Origin: Hyphomicrobiales bacterium
GTDB lineage: Bacteria > Pseudomonadota > Alphaproteobacteria > Rhizobiales > Aestuariivirgaceae
Reading direction: 5' to 3'
DNA length: 14,695 nt
Assembly (NCBI GenBank): GCA_026987255.1
Contig: JALSNA010000164.1
Coordinates: 1 to 14,695 of the forward strand
Positions 1-7,058 of this stretch are shown piece by piece. A program made the position numbers and the translations under genes. The notes under the pieces are model-generated. The model had not been told where the DNA came from. It worked only from the letters and a program-made list of their open reading frames with translations, and ran no database searches. Each line of letters opens with the position of its first letter. Positions within the stretch are counted from its first letter, which is position 1.

Positions 1-191
1 AGAAACGCGCCAGAAATGCCATGCGGCCGATTTATCGCATGAGAATGCATCGCACTTGCAAAATGCGCCAATCCCAAGCCCCCGGCAAGCCGCCCTTCCG
101 CCCCCCGGAATGACCCGGGCGCAACCAGACAGGACATGGTCGCGGCAAAGTGGGAGAAAGCACACGCCATGGCAACCGCAGCGGCGCTCCG

Positions 192-1820
192 TCACCCCTC
201 TTCGGGAACCATGGCGATGGCGCCGCAGGGGCATTCCTCGGCGCACAGGCCACAGCCCTTGCAAAAATCATAGTCGAAGACATACCCCTTGCCCGGCCCC
301 AGCTTCTTCACCGCATTGTCCGGGCACACGCCATAGCAGTTGTCGCATTCGAAGCAGTTGCCGCACGACAGGCAGCGGCGCGCCTCGAACAGGGCGTTGC
401 TCTCGTCCAGCCCCTTGACCACCTCCTCGAAGGTCGCCTGGCGGCGCGCCAGGTCCAGCTCCGGCTGCACGGTGGCCGGGGCGTCGTCGTAATACCAGGT
501 GTTGAGCAGCTCGAAGCGGGCCAGTTCCGGGCGCTCCGGATGGCGCCATGTGCGGCCCTGCACATAGGCGCCGATGTTGCGCGCCGCCGCCTTGCCGTGG
601 CCGGTGGCCACCGTCACGGTGCGCTCCGAGGGCACCATGTCGCCGCCGGCGAAAACCCCCGGATGGCCGGTCATCATCGAGGCGTCCACCTTGACCACGC
701 CGTTGCGGTCGAACTCCACGCCATCGAGCCTGGCCAGAAAATCGCTCTCGGTCTGCTGCCCCAGGGCCAGCACCACCATGTCGCCGGCGATCTTTTCGTA
801 TTCACCGGTGGGTTCGGGCCAGCCATCGTCGTTCAGGCGCATTTTCTCGATCAGGATTTCGCCCTCGTCCACCTCCTTGATGGTGCGCAGCCAGTTGACC
901 CTCACGCCCTCTTCCTCGGCCTCGCGCATTTCCTCTTCATGGGCCGGCATCTGCTCGCGGGTGCGCCTGTAGACGATGACCGCGTCTTGTGCCCCCAGCC
1001 GTCTGGCGGTGCGCGCCGCGTCCAGCGCCGTGTTGCCGCCGCCATAGACCACCACCTTGCGCCCCATGAGCGGCGGCGGCGCGCCATCCTCCACCGCGTG
1101 CAGCAGGCTCACCGCATCGAGAATGCGCCCCGCATCGCGCGCCGGGATGTTCGTGCGCCGCGCCAGGTGCGCGCCAATGGCCACGAAGGCGGCGTCATGG
1201 CCCTTTTCCGCCATCAGCGCGCCCAGGTCCTCCACCTTGTGGTTGAAGGTGAAGTTCACCCCCATGGCGGCGATGCGGGCGATCTCGCCATCCAGCACCT
1301 CGCGCGGCAGGCGGTATCTGGGAATGCCATAGCGCAGCATGCCGCCGGCCTTGGCCCCGGCCTCGATGACATCCACCGCATGGCCCATCAGGCGCAGATG
1401 CCAGGCGGCCGAAAGCCCGGAGGGCCCGGCCCCGATGATAAGCACCTTCTTGCCCGTATCCGCGCCAGGGGGCACCATCCAGCCCCGTTTCAGGGCTTCA
1501 TCGCCCAGGAAACGCTCCACCGCATGGATGCTCACCGCCGCATCCAGCCGGGCCCGGTTGCAGGCGCTCTCGCACGGGTGATAGCACACCCGCCCATGCA
1601 CCGCGGGCATGGGGTTGTCACGCACCAGAATGCGCCAGGCGGCCTCGTAATCGCCTTCTTCGGCCTTGTTCAGCCAGCCCTGGATGTTCTCCCCCGCCGG
1701 GCAGGCATCGTTGCATGGCGGCAGGCGGTGAACATAAACCGGCCTGCTGGTGCGCCACGAGCCGGTGTGATTGGCCAGGGATGTGGAAACGTCCAGGGTA
1801 ATGGCGAAAGGTTTTTTCAT
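192..1820 (-). CDS. NAD(P)H-dependent flavoprotein (GltD family) with C-terminal 2x[4Fe-4S] ferredoxin domain, electron-transfer subunit of the 2-oxoacid oxidoreductase
   Basis: 542 residues. Seen: an N-terminal Cys cluster region of GltD type (C36, C40, C79, C83, C87). Next come an FAD Rossmann motif GAGPSG near 130-135, a second dinucleotide motif GGGNTALDAAR near 260-270 followed by YRRTREQMP (284-292), and the FAD-closing AGGDM at 391-395. The C-terminal ferredoxin part has C489/C492/C495/C499-P and C520/C523/C526/C530-P, with two further Cys (C483, C486) just before. The family moves electrons between NAD(P)H and Fe-S partners. The paired arginines after the second Rossmann motif resemble NADPH-preferring GltD proteins, so NADP is my inference. 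The start at 1820 is chosen over an ATG 11 codons upstream because GGGAGGAA lies about 7 bases before it. The gene follows porB by 4 bases and is last in the operon. It corresponds to an epsilon plus delta (ferredoxin) fusion relative to phenylglyoxylate:NAD+ oxidoreductase of Azoarcus. Confidence 0.9.
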   Translation of the reverse strand: MKKPFAITLDVSTSLANHTGSWRTSRPVYVHRLPPCNDACPAGENIQGWLNKAEEGDYEAAWRILVRDNPMPAVHGRVCYHPCESACNRARLDAAVSIHAVERFLGDEALKRGWMVPPGADTGKKVLIIGAGPSGLSAAWHLRLMGHAVDVIEAGAKAGGMLRYGIPRYRLPREVLDGEIARIAAMGVNFTFNHKVEDLGALMAEKGHDAAFVAIGAHLARRTNIPARDAGRILDAVSLLHAVEDGAPPPLMGRKVVVYGGGNTALDAARTARRLGAQDAVIVYRRTREQMPAHEEEMREAEEEGVRVNWLRTIKEVDEGEILIEKMRLNDDGWPEPTGEYEKIAGDMVVLALGQQTESDFLARLDGVEFDRNGVVKVDASMMTGHPGVFAGGDMVPSERTVTVATGHGKAAARNIGAYVQGRTWRHPERPELARFELLNTWYYDDAPATVQPELDLARRQATFEEVVKGLDESNALFEARRCLSCGNCFECDNCYGVCPDNAVKKLGPGKGYVFDYDFCKGCGLCAEECPCGAIAMVPEEG

Positions 1821-1824
1821 CGCT

Positions 1825-2814
1825 CTATTCCTCCCCCTGGCCGAGCAGGCCAAAGCGGCGGATGTTGCGCTCGGCGATGTCCTGGATGGCCGCCACCATG
1901 GCCTCGTCCTTCAGCACATGGCGGAAGCGCTTTTGCAGCTTCAGATATTCGCTCACCGGCACCGGGCGGCGGATCGGCGTCACCTTGGTGATCTCGCCAT
2001 CTTGCGCCTCCCACAGCGGAAACAGCCCCGATTGCACCGCCAGCCGCGCCAGCTTGATGGTGTCGCAGGAGCGCGCTCCCCAGCCCAGCGGACAGGGCAC
2101 ATGGATGTGGATATAGCGCGCCCCGGAGATGGACATGGCCTTTTTCACCTTGTCCTCCAGATCGTGCAGATCGGAGACGCTGGCGGTGGCCACATAGGGG
2201 ATTTCATGGGCCACGGCGATGAGTGCGGGATTCTTGCCCTGGCCCGGCGGATTGCCCGGATGCGGCCCCACCGCCGGGGTGGTGGCGGTGCGCGCCCCCG
2301 CCGGCGTGCGCGAGGAGCGCTGCACGCCGGTGTTCATGTAGGCCTCGTTGTCATAGCAGATGTAGAGCACATCGTCGTTGCGGTCGAACATCCCCGACAG
2401 GGTGCCAAAGCCGATGTCCACCGTGCCGCCATCGCCGCCCTGGGCGATGACCCGCACACCGGTGCGCCCCTTGGCCTTGAGCGCCGCCGCCACGCCGGCG
2501 GCCACCGCCGGAGCATTGCCGAACAGCGAATGCAGCCAGGGCAACTGCCAGGAGCTTTCCGGATAGGGGGTGGAAAAGACCTCCAGGCAGCCGGTGGCGT
2601 TGACCGCGATCACCTTGCCATTGGCCGCCGCCAGGGCCGCGTCCACCGCATAACGCGCCCCCAGCGCCTCGCCGCATCCCTGGCAGGCCCGGTGTCCCGA
2701 TGTCAGGGCGTTGCGCCGCTCCGTGGTGGCCTGCACGGTGCGCTTTTCGGCATCCAGCAGGCGGTTGCCCACCGTCCAGGTGCCGGTCTGGTAGAATTTC
2801 ACCCGCTGCGTCAT
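1825..2814 (-). CDS. porB: 2-oxoacid:acceptor (pyruvate-type) oxidoreductase, beta subunit (thiamine diphosphate and [4Fe-4S])
   Basis: 329 residues, usual for a PorB beta subunit. It binds thiamine diphosphate and the proximal [4Fe-4S] cluster of the pyruvate:ferredoxin oxidoreductase core. Seen: CQGCGE (C44, C47), NATGC (C76) and C241 in VPCPLGW, which together supply the four expected cluster ligands. The thiamine diphosphate motif runs from GDGGTVDIG (127-135) to YDNEAYMNTG (154-163). The wording of these motifs is that of pyruvate enzymes rather than of 2-oxoglutarate enzymes; the exact substrate is inferred. The start at 2814 is preferred to an in-frame ATG 28 codons upstream because GAGGAGGGG precedes it and the longer version would run into porA. 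It begins 10 bases after the porA stop, and its TAG ends 4 bases before the flavoprotein gene. Third gene of a gamma-alpha-beta-flavoprotein operon. Confidence 0.93.
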   Translation of the reverse strand: MTQRVKFYQTGTWTVGNRLLDAEKRTVQATTERRNALTSGHRACQGCGEALGARYAVDAALAAANGKVIAVNATGCLEVFSTPYPESSWQLPWLHSLFGNAPAVAAGVAAALKAKGRTGVRVIAQGGDGGTVDIGFGTLSGMFDRNDDVLYICYDNEAYMNTGVQRSSRTPAGARTATTPAVGPHPGNPPGQGKNPALIAVAHEIPYVATASVSDLHDLEDKVKKAMSISGARYIHIHVPCPLGWGARSCDTIKLARLAVQSGLFPLWEAQDGEITKVTPIRRPVPVSEYLKLQKRFRHVLKDEAMVAAIQDIAERNIRRFGLLGQGEE

Positions 2815-2824
2815 GATCCCCTCC

Positions 2825-4075
2825 TCACAGCCTGTAACCGACAAGGCCCATCTGGCGCAGGATGTTCTCCGCCATGGGCCCGGAGCGGGGTTTTTCATGC
2901 ATGCGCGCCAGCTCCGCCTCGACGATCTCCCGCTTGAGGCCGAGGAAGGCCGGATCCTCGATCTCGTCGGCCATGGCGCGGGCGAAAGTCTCCTTCAGGG
3001 CCGCCTTGGTGATGGTGCGCCCGCCCAGCCCGGCGATCACCGTATAGACCGGCGTCGGCAGCCCGCGCAGGGCCATGCGCACATTGGAGGCAAAGACCCC
3101 GCCCAGGCCCGGCGCCAGGTCCTTCTCGATGACCACCACCCGCTTTGCCGCGCTCAGGGCATAGCGCAGCCCGCTCAGCGGGAAGGGCCGGAAGGCCCCC
3201 ACCTTGACCGCCCCGATGGCCGCGCCTTCACCGCGCATGTCATCCACCACGTCCTTGATGGTGCCATTGACCGAGCCCATGGCCACCACCACGGTTTTTG
3301 CCCCCTCCAGCCGGTAGGGGGCCACCATCTCGCCGCTGCGCCGCCCGAAGAGCGTCTCGAATTCGTCCACCAGCCTGGGCAGCAGGTCCAGGGCCTGCAG
3401 GTGTTTTTGGTGCATCAGGTAGCGCACCTCCATGAAGGCCTCCGGCCCCACCATGGCCCCCATGGTCACCGGATCGTCCGGATCGAGCATCTGCATGGGC
3501 GCAAAGGGCGGCAGGAAGGAATCCACCTGTTGCTGGGTGGGGATGTCCACCCGCTCGTAGGCATGGGTGAGAATGAAGCCGTCCATGCACACCATGACCG
3601 GCATGGAGATGGTCTCGGCCAGCTTGAAGGCGATGATGTGCAGATCCACCGCCTCCTGGTTGGTCTCCGCGTGCAGTTGCAGCCATCCGGAATTGGCCAT
3701 GGCCATGCTGTCGGAATGGTCGTTCCAGATGTTGATCGGCGCGCCGATGGCGCGGTTGCCGACGGTCATGACGATGGGCAGGTTCATCCCCGCCGCGTTG
3801 TAGACCGCCTCGGCCATGAACAGGATGCCTTGCGAGGCGGTGGCCGTATAGGCCCGCGCGCCTGCCGCCGAGGCCCCGATGACGCTGCTCATGGCGGCAA
3901 ATTCGCTCTCCACGTTGAGGAACTGGCAATTGCCCAGTTTGCCCTGCCGCACCAGGGCGGAAAGATCCTCCACGATATGCGTTTGCGGCGTGATGGGATA
4001 GGCGCTGATGACCTCCGGGCGGCACAGGGCAACCGCCTGGGCCACGGCATTGGAGCCTTCGATCTGCTTGAGCAT
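2825..4075 (-). CDS. porA: 2-oxoacid:acceptor (pyruvate-type) oxidoreductase, alpha subunit
   Basis: 416 residues, close to the usual ~390-410 for PorA. Seen: YPITPQT at 26-32, the conserved thiamine/substrate loop; ESE at 56-58, with the glutamate expected to contact the thiamine ring; and GNRAIGAPINIWNDHSDSM starting at 106, which includes the substrate-binding arginine R108 and the NDHSD motif typical of pyruvate enzymes. The C-terminal half (about 260-350) has the transketolase C-like fold signature with FRPFPL (295-300) and VIEKDLAPG (315-323). Together with PorB it forms the catalytic core that converts a 2-oxoacid plus CoA to acyl-CoA, CO2 and two electrons, reversibly. Pyruvate is the best guess; phenylglyoxylate or another 2-oxoacid is possible because those enzymes share this alpha type. 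The gene begins 13 bases after porG, with GGGGGAAGG before the ATG, and ends 10 bases before porB. Confidence 0.93.
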   Translation of the reverse strand: MLKQIEGSNAVAQAVALCRPEVISAYPITPQTHIVEDLSALVRQGKLGNCQFLNVESEFAAMSSVIGASAAGARAYTATASQGILFMAEAVYNAAGMNLPIVMTVGNRAIGAPINIWNDHSDSMAMANSGWLQLHAETNQEAVDLHIIAFKLAETISMPVMVCMDGFILTHAYERVDIPTQQQVDSFLPPFAPMQMLDPDDPVTMGAMVGPEAFMEVRYLMHQKHLQALDLLPRLVDEFETLFGRRSGEMVAPYRLEGAKTVVVAMGSVNGTIKDVVDDMRGEGAAIGAVKVGAFRPFPLSGLRYALSAAKRVVVIEKDLAPGLGGVFASNVRMALRGLPTPVYTVIAGLGGRTITKAALKETFARAMADEIEDPAFLGLKREIVEAELARMHEKPRSGPMAENILRQMGLVGYRL

Positions 4076-4088
4076 GATCCTTCCCCCT

Positions 4089-4652
4089 TCAGTTCAGCCG
4101 GATGGCGTCATAGGCGGCCGCGGCGGCCTTCTGGTTCATCTCCCCGATCCTGCCGGGAAACTTCTCCAGCACCGCCTCTTGCAGCGATTCCAGTTTCACC
4201 CGCCGGGTGAGGGCGCAAAAGGCCCCCAGCAGGGCGATGTTGGGCACCGGCCGGCCGATGAATTTCCGTGCCCATTCGGAGGCCGCCACGGTGCAGATGT
4301 GATGCGGCAGGAAGCTGTTCACATATTCGCCGATGCCCAGCTCGTCATAGCGTTTCGTCGTGTTGATGATGAGATAGCCGTGGCGCCTGTCCAGCCCCTG
4401 GAAGAGATCCACCTGGTGCAGCAAGGTGGTGTCCTGGATGATCAGCGCATCGGGCGCCATGACCGGCTCGCGCAGGCGGATTTCGCGCTCGTCGAGGCGG
4501 CAGAAGGCCATGACCGGCGCCCCCATGCGCTCCGAGCCGAAACTGGGAAAGGCCTGCGCATGCTGGCCTTCCATGAACCCCGCGATGGAAAGGATTTCCG
4601 CGGCGGTGACAACGCCCTGCCCGCCCCGGCCGTGGATCCTGATCTGGAACAT
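4089..4652 (-). CDS. porG: 2-oxoacid:acceptor (pyruvate-type) oxidoreductase, gamma subunit
   Basis: 187 residues, typical length for the free gamma subunit. Seen: the hallmark IHGRGGQGVVTAAE at 6-19 and FPSFGSERMGAPV at 35-47, both diagnostic for the gamma (CoA-side) subunit of pyruvate/ketoisovalerate oxidoreductases. No Fe-S motif is present, as expected. It is the first gene of the four-gene operon porG-porA-porB-flavoprotein. The 296 bases upstream hold no gene, so the operon promoter is probably there; TGTAAT at 4689-4694 (minus strand) is a possible -10 box, but no convincing -35 accompanies it. The start at 4652 has GGGAGCG a few bases upstream and gives a protein beginning right at the conserved fold. 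No separate delta (ferredoxin) gene exists; that role appears to be fused to the last gene. Confidence 0.93.
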   Translation of the reverse strand: MFQIRIHGRGGQGVVTAAEILSIAGFMEGQHAQAFPSFGSERMGAPVMAFCRLDEREIRLREPVMAPDALIIQDTTLLHQVDLFQGLDRRHGYLIINTTKRYDELGIGEYVNSFLPHHICTVAASEWARKFIGRPVPNIALLGAFCALTRRVKLESLQEAVLEKFPGRIGEMNQKAAAAAYDAIRLN

Positions 4653-4750
4653 GCCGCGCTCCCGGTTCTGGCCGAATATGTGAGTTTCATATTACACCTT
4701 GCGGCGGCTCTGTGCAGTCACAAATGCCGGTCTCCTTTGGCCAGTTGGGC

Positions 4751-4786
4751 AAAAAGCATCAGGCCACAGGCGGTTTTGCCTGAGCC
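4751..4786 (-). terminator. Candidate rho-independent terminator behind the rnf operon
   Basis: Read on the minus strand, an interrupted hairpin (GGC, internal loop, CAGGC, loop AAAACC, GCCTG, internal loop, GCC) is followed six bases later by TTTTT. It lies between the stop of the small Cys-rich gene (4949) and porG, where the rnf transcript should end. The stem is broken and the T-run is short and offset, so this is weak evidence. Confidence 0.3.
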
Positions 4787-4821
4787 AGATCAGGAAAGGC
4801 GCAAAAGGGCAAGAGCGGGGA

Positions 4822-4921
4822 TCTTTGAAAAACGCTTGCGCGTCCATCCTCACCCCCTGCCAACCACCCCGGTCATGGGACACTGCGGGTGGTTGGCAGG
4901 GAGCGAGGATGGTCTTCACAC
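4822..4921 (+). repeat. Dispersed palindromic repeat element, copy A
   Basis: An imperfect palindrome. The left arm 4844-4869 (CCATCCTCACCCCCTGCC then AACCACCC) pairs with the right arm 4887-4912 at 24 of 26 positions, around a 17-base loop. Outer flanks read TCTTTGAAA at the left and TCTTCACAC at the right. The whole ~100-base block matches the reverse complement of 9599-9697 at roughly 83% by hand alignment (17 differences including gaps), and the match includes the non-palindromic flank AACGCTT-GCGTCC. This marks a mobile or dispersed intergenic repeat of REP/MITE kind, not a chance hairpin. It starts 27 bases behind the stop of the small Cys-rich gene. It has no T-run, so it is not an ordinary terminator. 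Confidence 0.85.
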
Positions 4922-4948
4922 GGTCGATGGAGATGCCCGAGCGCTCCT

Positions 4949-5140
4949 TCAGGGACCCTGTGGCGGATCCGGGAAATGACAGCTCGTCTTGCAGCATGAG
5001 CCGCCGCAACCGCCGCCTTCTTCCCTCGGCGGGCCGAACTCCGGGTGTTTCAGGGCGAACCTGCGGGTGATGTTCTGCACCACCACCCAGGCGATGACCA
5101 GGGCGGGGAAAAGCACCAGGGCAATGAGATAATCACGCAT
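4949..5140 (-). CDS. Small Cys-rich single-pass membrane protein in the rnfB position, NqrM-like (putative Rnf maturation factor)
   Basis: 63 residues. Seen: one hydrophobic helix at about 5-22, then NITRRFALKH, which by the positive-inside rule puts the C-terminus in the cytoplasm. A Gly/Cys tail follows with C45, C49, C50 and C54 (C-x3-C-C-x3-C, within GGGCGGSCCKTSC). AAAGGAGAGG sits about 5 bases before the ATG, a strong ribosome site, and the gene begins 13 bases after rnfA, so I regard it as real and co-transcribed. The layout (N-terminal helix, short Cys-rich cytoplasmic tail, end of the operon) is that of NqrM (DUF539), which is needed for iron delivery to the NqrD/NqrE cysteines of Na+-NQR. 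RnfA/RnfE are the homologues of that pair, so a similar role in Rnf is a plausible inference. It is far too short to be RnfB and lacks RnfB's cluster motifs. Confidence 0.7.
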   Translation of the reverse strand: MRDYLIALVLFPALVIAWVVVQNITRRFALKHPEFGPPREEGGGCGGSCCKTSCHFPDPPQGP

Positions 5141-5153
5141 CGAGCCTCTCCTT

Positions 5154-5741
5154 TCAGTGCGCGCCGCCCAGGCCGGCAAAGCCCATGAAGGACAGCGACA
5201 AAAGCCCGCCCAGCATGAGCGACAGCGCCGCTCCCTTTGCGATGCCTGGCACATCCGACAGATCGAGCTTCTCGCGCAGGCCCGCCATGAGGGCGATGGC
5301 CAGGGTAAAGCCCGCCCCCGCCCCCAGGGCATAGACCACCGACTGGAAGAAGTCATAGTGCTTGAAGGTCTGAAACAGGGCCAGGCCGAGGATGGCGCAA
5401 TTGGTGGTGATCAGCGGCAGGAAGATGCCCAGCGAGCGGAACAGCCCGGGGGTGTATTTCTTCATCGTCATTTCCACCAGCTGCACCGCCGAGGCGATGA
5501 CCGCGATATAGGCGATCAGGCGCAGGAACTCGATGTCGTAGCGCACCAGGATCAGGTTGATGACATAGGCGCACAGGGAGCTGACCAGCATGACGAAGGA
5601 GGTGGCCAGCCCCATGGGCACCGCCGTCTCCAGCTTGCCCGAGACGCCCAGGAAGGGGCACAGGCCCAAAAACAGCGCCAGCACGAAATTGTTCATCAGG
5701 GCGGCGTTGAGGAAGATGAAGATCAGGCTGTCAGGCTGCAT
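5154..5741 (-). CDS. rnfA: Electron transport complex subunit RnfA
   Basis: 195 residues, normal for RnfA, an integral membrane protein with about six helices. It is homologous to NqrE and pairs with RnfE to hold a membrane-embedded [2Fe-2S] cluster. Seen: FLNAALMNNFVLALFLGLC at the N-terminus with C28 in GLCPFLG, and C115 in TTNCAILG; these are the two expected cluster ligands. The protein ends AGLGGAH. The start at 5741 is chosen because the conserved RnfA N-terminus begins there and GGAAGGAT precedes it; the in-frame extension of 15 codons upstream is polar and overlaps rnfE further. The start overlaps the end of rnfE by 11 bases. Part of rnfCDGEA; followed after 13 bases by the small Cys-rich gene. 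Confidence 0.95.
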   Translation of the reverse strand: MQPDSLIFIFLNAALMNNFVLALFLGLCPFLGVSGKLETAVPMGLATSFVMLVSSLCAYVINLILVRYDIEFLRLIAYIAVIASAVQLVEMTMKKYTPGLFRSLGIFLPLITTNCAILGLALFQTFKHYDFFQSVVYALGAGAGFTLAIALMAGLREKLDLSDVPGIAKGAALSLMLGGLLSLSFMGFAGLGGAH

Positions 5742-6378
5742 GGCTGCATCCTTCCGATTGTTCGATCTTGCGCCCGGCCCGCGCATTGATGAAGTTGAAG
5801 GCCAGCAACATCAGGGAAAGCACGATGAAGCCGCCCGGCGGCAGGATCATCACCACCCAGGGCTCGAAGGAGGGGCCGAACAGGTCCACTCCGAAGAGCG
5901 AGCCGGCGCCGAGGATCTCGCGGATGGCGCCGAGAGTGAACAGCGCCAGGGTGAAGCCCGTGCCCATGCCCAGGGCATTGACCACCGTCTTGCCCAGCGG
6001 GTTCTTCGAGGCATAGGCCTCCGCACGGCCCAGGATGATGCAATTGACCACGATGAGCTGGATGAAGGCCCCCAGGGCATTGTAGAGATCGAGCGAAATG
6101 GCCTGTATGGTGTAGTCCACCATGGTCACGAAGGTGGCGATGATGACGATATAGGTGGCGATGCGCACCTGCCTGGGGATGAAGCGGCGCAACAGCGAGA
6201 TCAGCGCCCCCGACGAGATCAGCACGAAGGTGGTGGCCAGCCCCATGGACAGCGAGTTGATGGCGCTGTTGGAGACCGCCAGCGTCGGACACAGGCCCAG
6301 CAGCATGACCAGCACCGGATTGTCCCGCCACAGGCCATCGGCGAAGGTTTCCCAGGTGATGCCGTCCTTTTTGCTCAT
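5731..6378 (-). CDS. rnfE: Electron transport complex subunit RnfE
   Basis: 215 residues, usual length for RnfE, homologous to NqrD. A multi-helix membrane protein that forms an inverted-topology pair with RnfA. Seen: NPVLVMLLGLCPTLAVSNSA near 20-39 with C30, and VVNCIILGRAEAYASKNP near 110-127 with C113; these are the two [2Fe-2S] ligands. A cytoplasmic stretch FGPSFEPWVVMILPPGGF lies near 167-184. The ATG at 6378 overlaps the TGA of rnfG in an ATGA junction, with GGGAGAGC just upstream, which fixes the start; the longer in-frame reading would be an artefact inside rnfG. Translational coupling with rnfG is likely. Confidence 0.95.
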   Translation of the reverse strand: MSKKDGITWETFADGLWRDNPVLVMLLGLCPTLAVSNSAINSLSMGLATTFVLISSGALISLLRRFIPRQVRIATYIVIIATFVTMVDYTIQAISLDLYNALGAFIQLIVVNCIILGRAEAYASKNPLGKTVVNALGMGTGFTLALFTLGAIREILGAGSLFGVDLFGPSFEPWVVMILPPGGFIVLSLMLLAFNFINARAGRKIEQSEGCSHAA

Positions 6379-7058
6379 GGCTTGCTCTCCCGCAGGGTGT
6401 CGATATATGGAGCGATTTTCGGCAGCAGCCTTTGCGCCGAGGCATTGAGCGCCTTGCCCACGGCGCGCGAGGAAATGGTGGCGCCGGAAATGGCGTCGAT
6501 CTCCCACGGATGGCGCTTGCTGCCATGCTTGACGGTGACGATCGGGTGGGCCAGCTTGCGGCCCGATTCATCGAGCCTGGCATCGAGAGCCTCGAAATTG
6601 GCCACGAAGGCCGGATCGGTCTTGATGCGGTCGCCAAGGCCCGGCGTTTCGGTCATCTTGAGCACCTTCATGCCGCGGATGCACCGGCACTTCGGGTCAT
6701 AGCCATAGAGCATGTAGATCATGTCCGCATAGCCTTGTGCCGCGGCCCGCGCGGCGATGCCGGCGAGTTTGCCGTCCTTGTCGTAGCCGGCATAGATGAT
6801 GTCGCCCGTCTCGCCCTTTTTGGCCGGGCGCAGCCCCGAATCCGTGACCACGAAGGCGCGGTTGCGCACCGCCCCGGGGATCACCCGCGAGATGGCCGCC
6901 ATGATCGCCTGGCGCTGGTTGCGCGCGATCATCGGCCTGGTCACCTGGTAGACCAGCACCACCAGGAAACCCGACAGCATGGCTATGCCGCCCAGGGCGG
7001 CGAACATTGGCCAGGGCGAAGTCCTGGTCTGCTGATGGCGGATTTCATGACCCGTCAT
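6375..7058 (-). CDS. rnfG: Electron transport complex subunit RnfG, covalent FMN carrier
   Basis: 227 residues. RnfG carries an FMN phosphodiester-linked to threonine on the outer face of the membrane. Seen: one N-terminal helix at about 17-39 and an FMN-binding domain with TETPGLGDRI at 136-145. The flavinylation motif DAISGAT is at 188-194, so T194 is the predicted attachment residue. An ApbE-type flavin transferase is required by the family, but none is encoded in the window. Odd: a C-x-C pair (C124, C126) in YDPKCRCIRG just before the conserved ETPGLGD loop; I do not recall cysteines as usual there. The ATG at 7058 overlaps the TGA of rnfD (ATGA), which sets the start; the long upstream in-frame reading is a shadow of rnfD. 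Confidence 0.94.
   Translation of the reverse strand: MTGHEIRHQQTRTSPWPMFAALGGIAMLSGFLVVLVYQVTRPMIARNQRQAIMAAISRVIPGAVRNRAFVVTDSGLRPAKKGETGDIIYAGYDKDGKLAGIAARAAAQGYADMIYMLYGYDPKCRCIRGMKVLKMTETPGLGDRIKTDPAFVANFEALDARLDESGRKLAHPIVTVKHGSKRHPWEIDAISGATISSRAVGKALNASAQRLLPKIAPYIDTLRESKP

Noticed and set aside
1..191. Terminator or gene downstream of the flavoprotein gene
   Set aside because: Only short chance hairpins and repeated ATCGCA motifs were seen, with no T-run and no frame with a credible start or family.
150..1991. Long plus-strand open frame (613 codons) opposite the flavoprotein gene
   Set aside because: It is Ala/His/Arg/Gly-rich without recognisable domains and mirrors a clear GltD-family gene; such antisense frames are common in GC-rich DNA.
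2813..4210. Plus-strand open frame (465 codons) opposite porA
   Set aside because: Same antisense pattern, no domains, overlaps a strong porA.
4711..4722. TGTG-N4-CACA inverted repeat upstream of porG as a CRP/FNR site
   Set aside because: Spacing and half-sites fit neither the CRP (TGTGA-N6-TCACA) nor the FNR (TTGAT-N4-ATCAA) consensus, and no promoter is securely placed next to it.
4844..4912. Palindrome of copy A as a rho-independent terminator
   Set aside because: The stem is strong but no T-run follows on either strand, and the sequence recurs as a dispersed repeat.
4692..5009. Minus-strand open frame of 105 codons between rnf and por operons
   Set aside because: It runs through the palindromic repeat and overlaps the end of the better supported small Cys-rich gene; no family resemblance.
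4949..5140. Small Cys-rich protein as a decayed RnfB
   Set aside because: It has an N-terminal helix like RnfB, but has its own strong ribosome site, ends cleanly, and its C-x3-C-C-x3-C tail does not match RnfB cluster motifs; no RnfB remnants follow in other frames.
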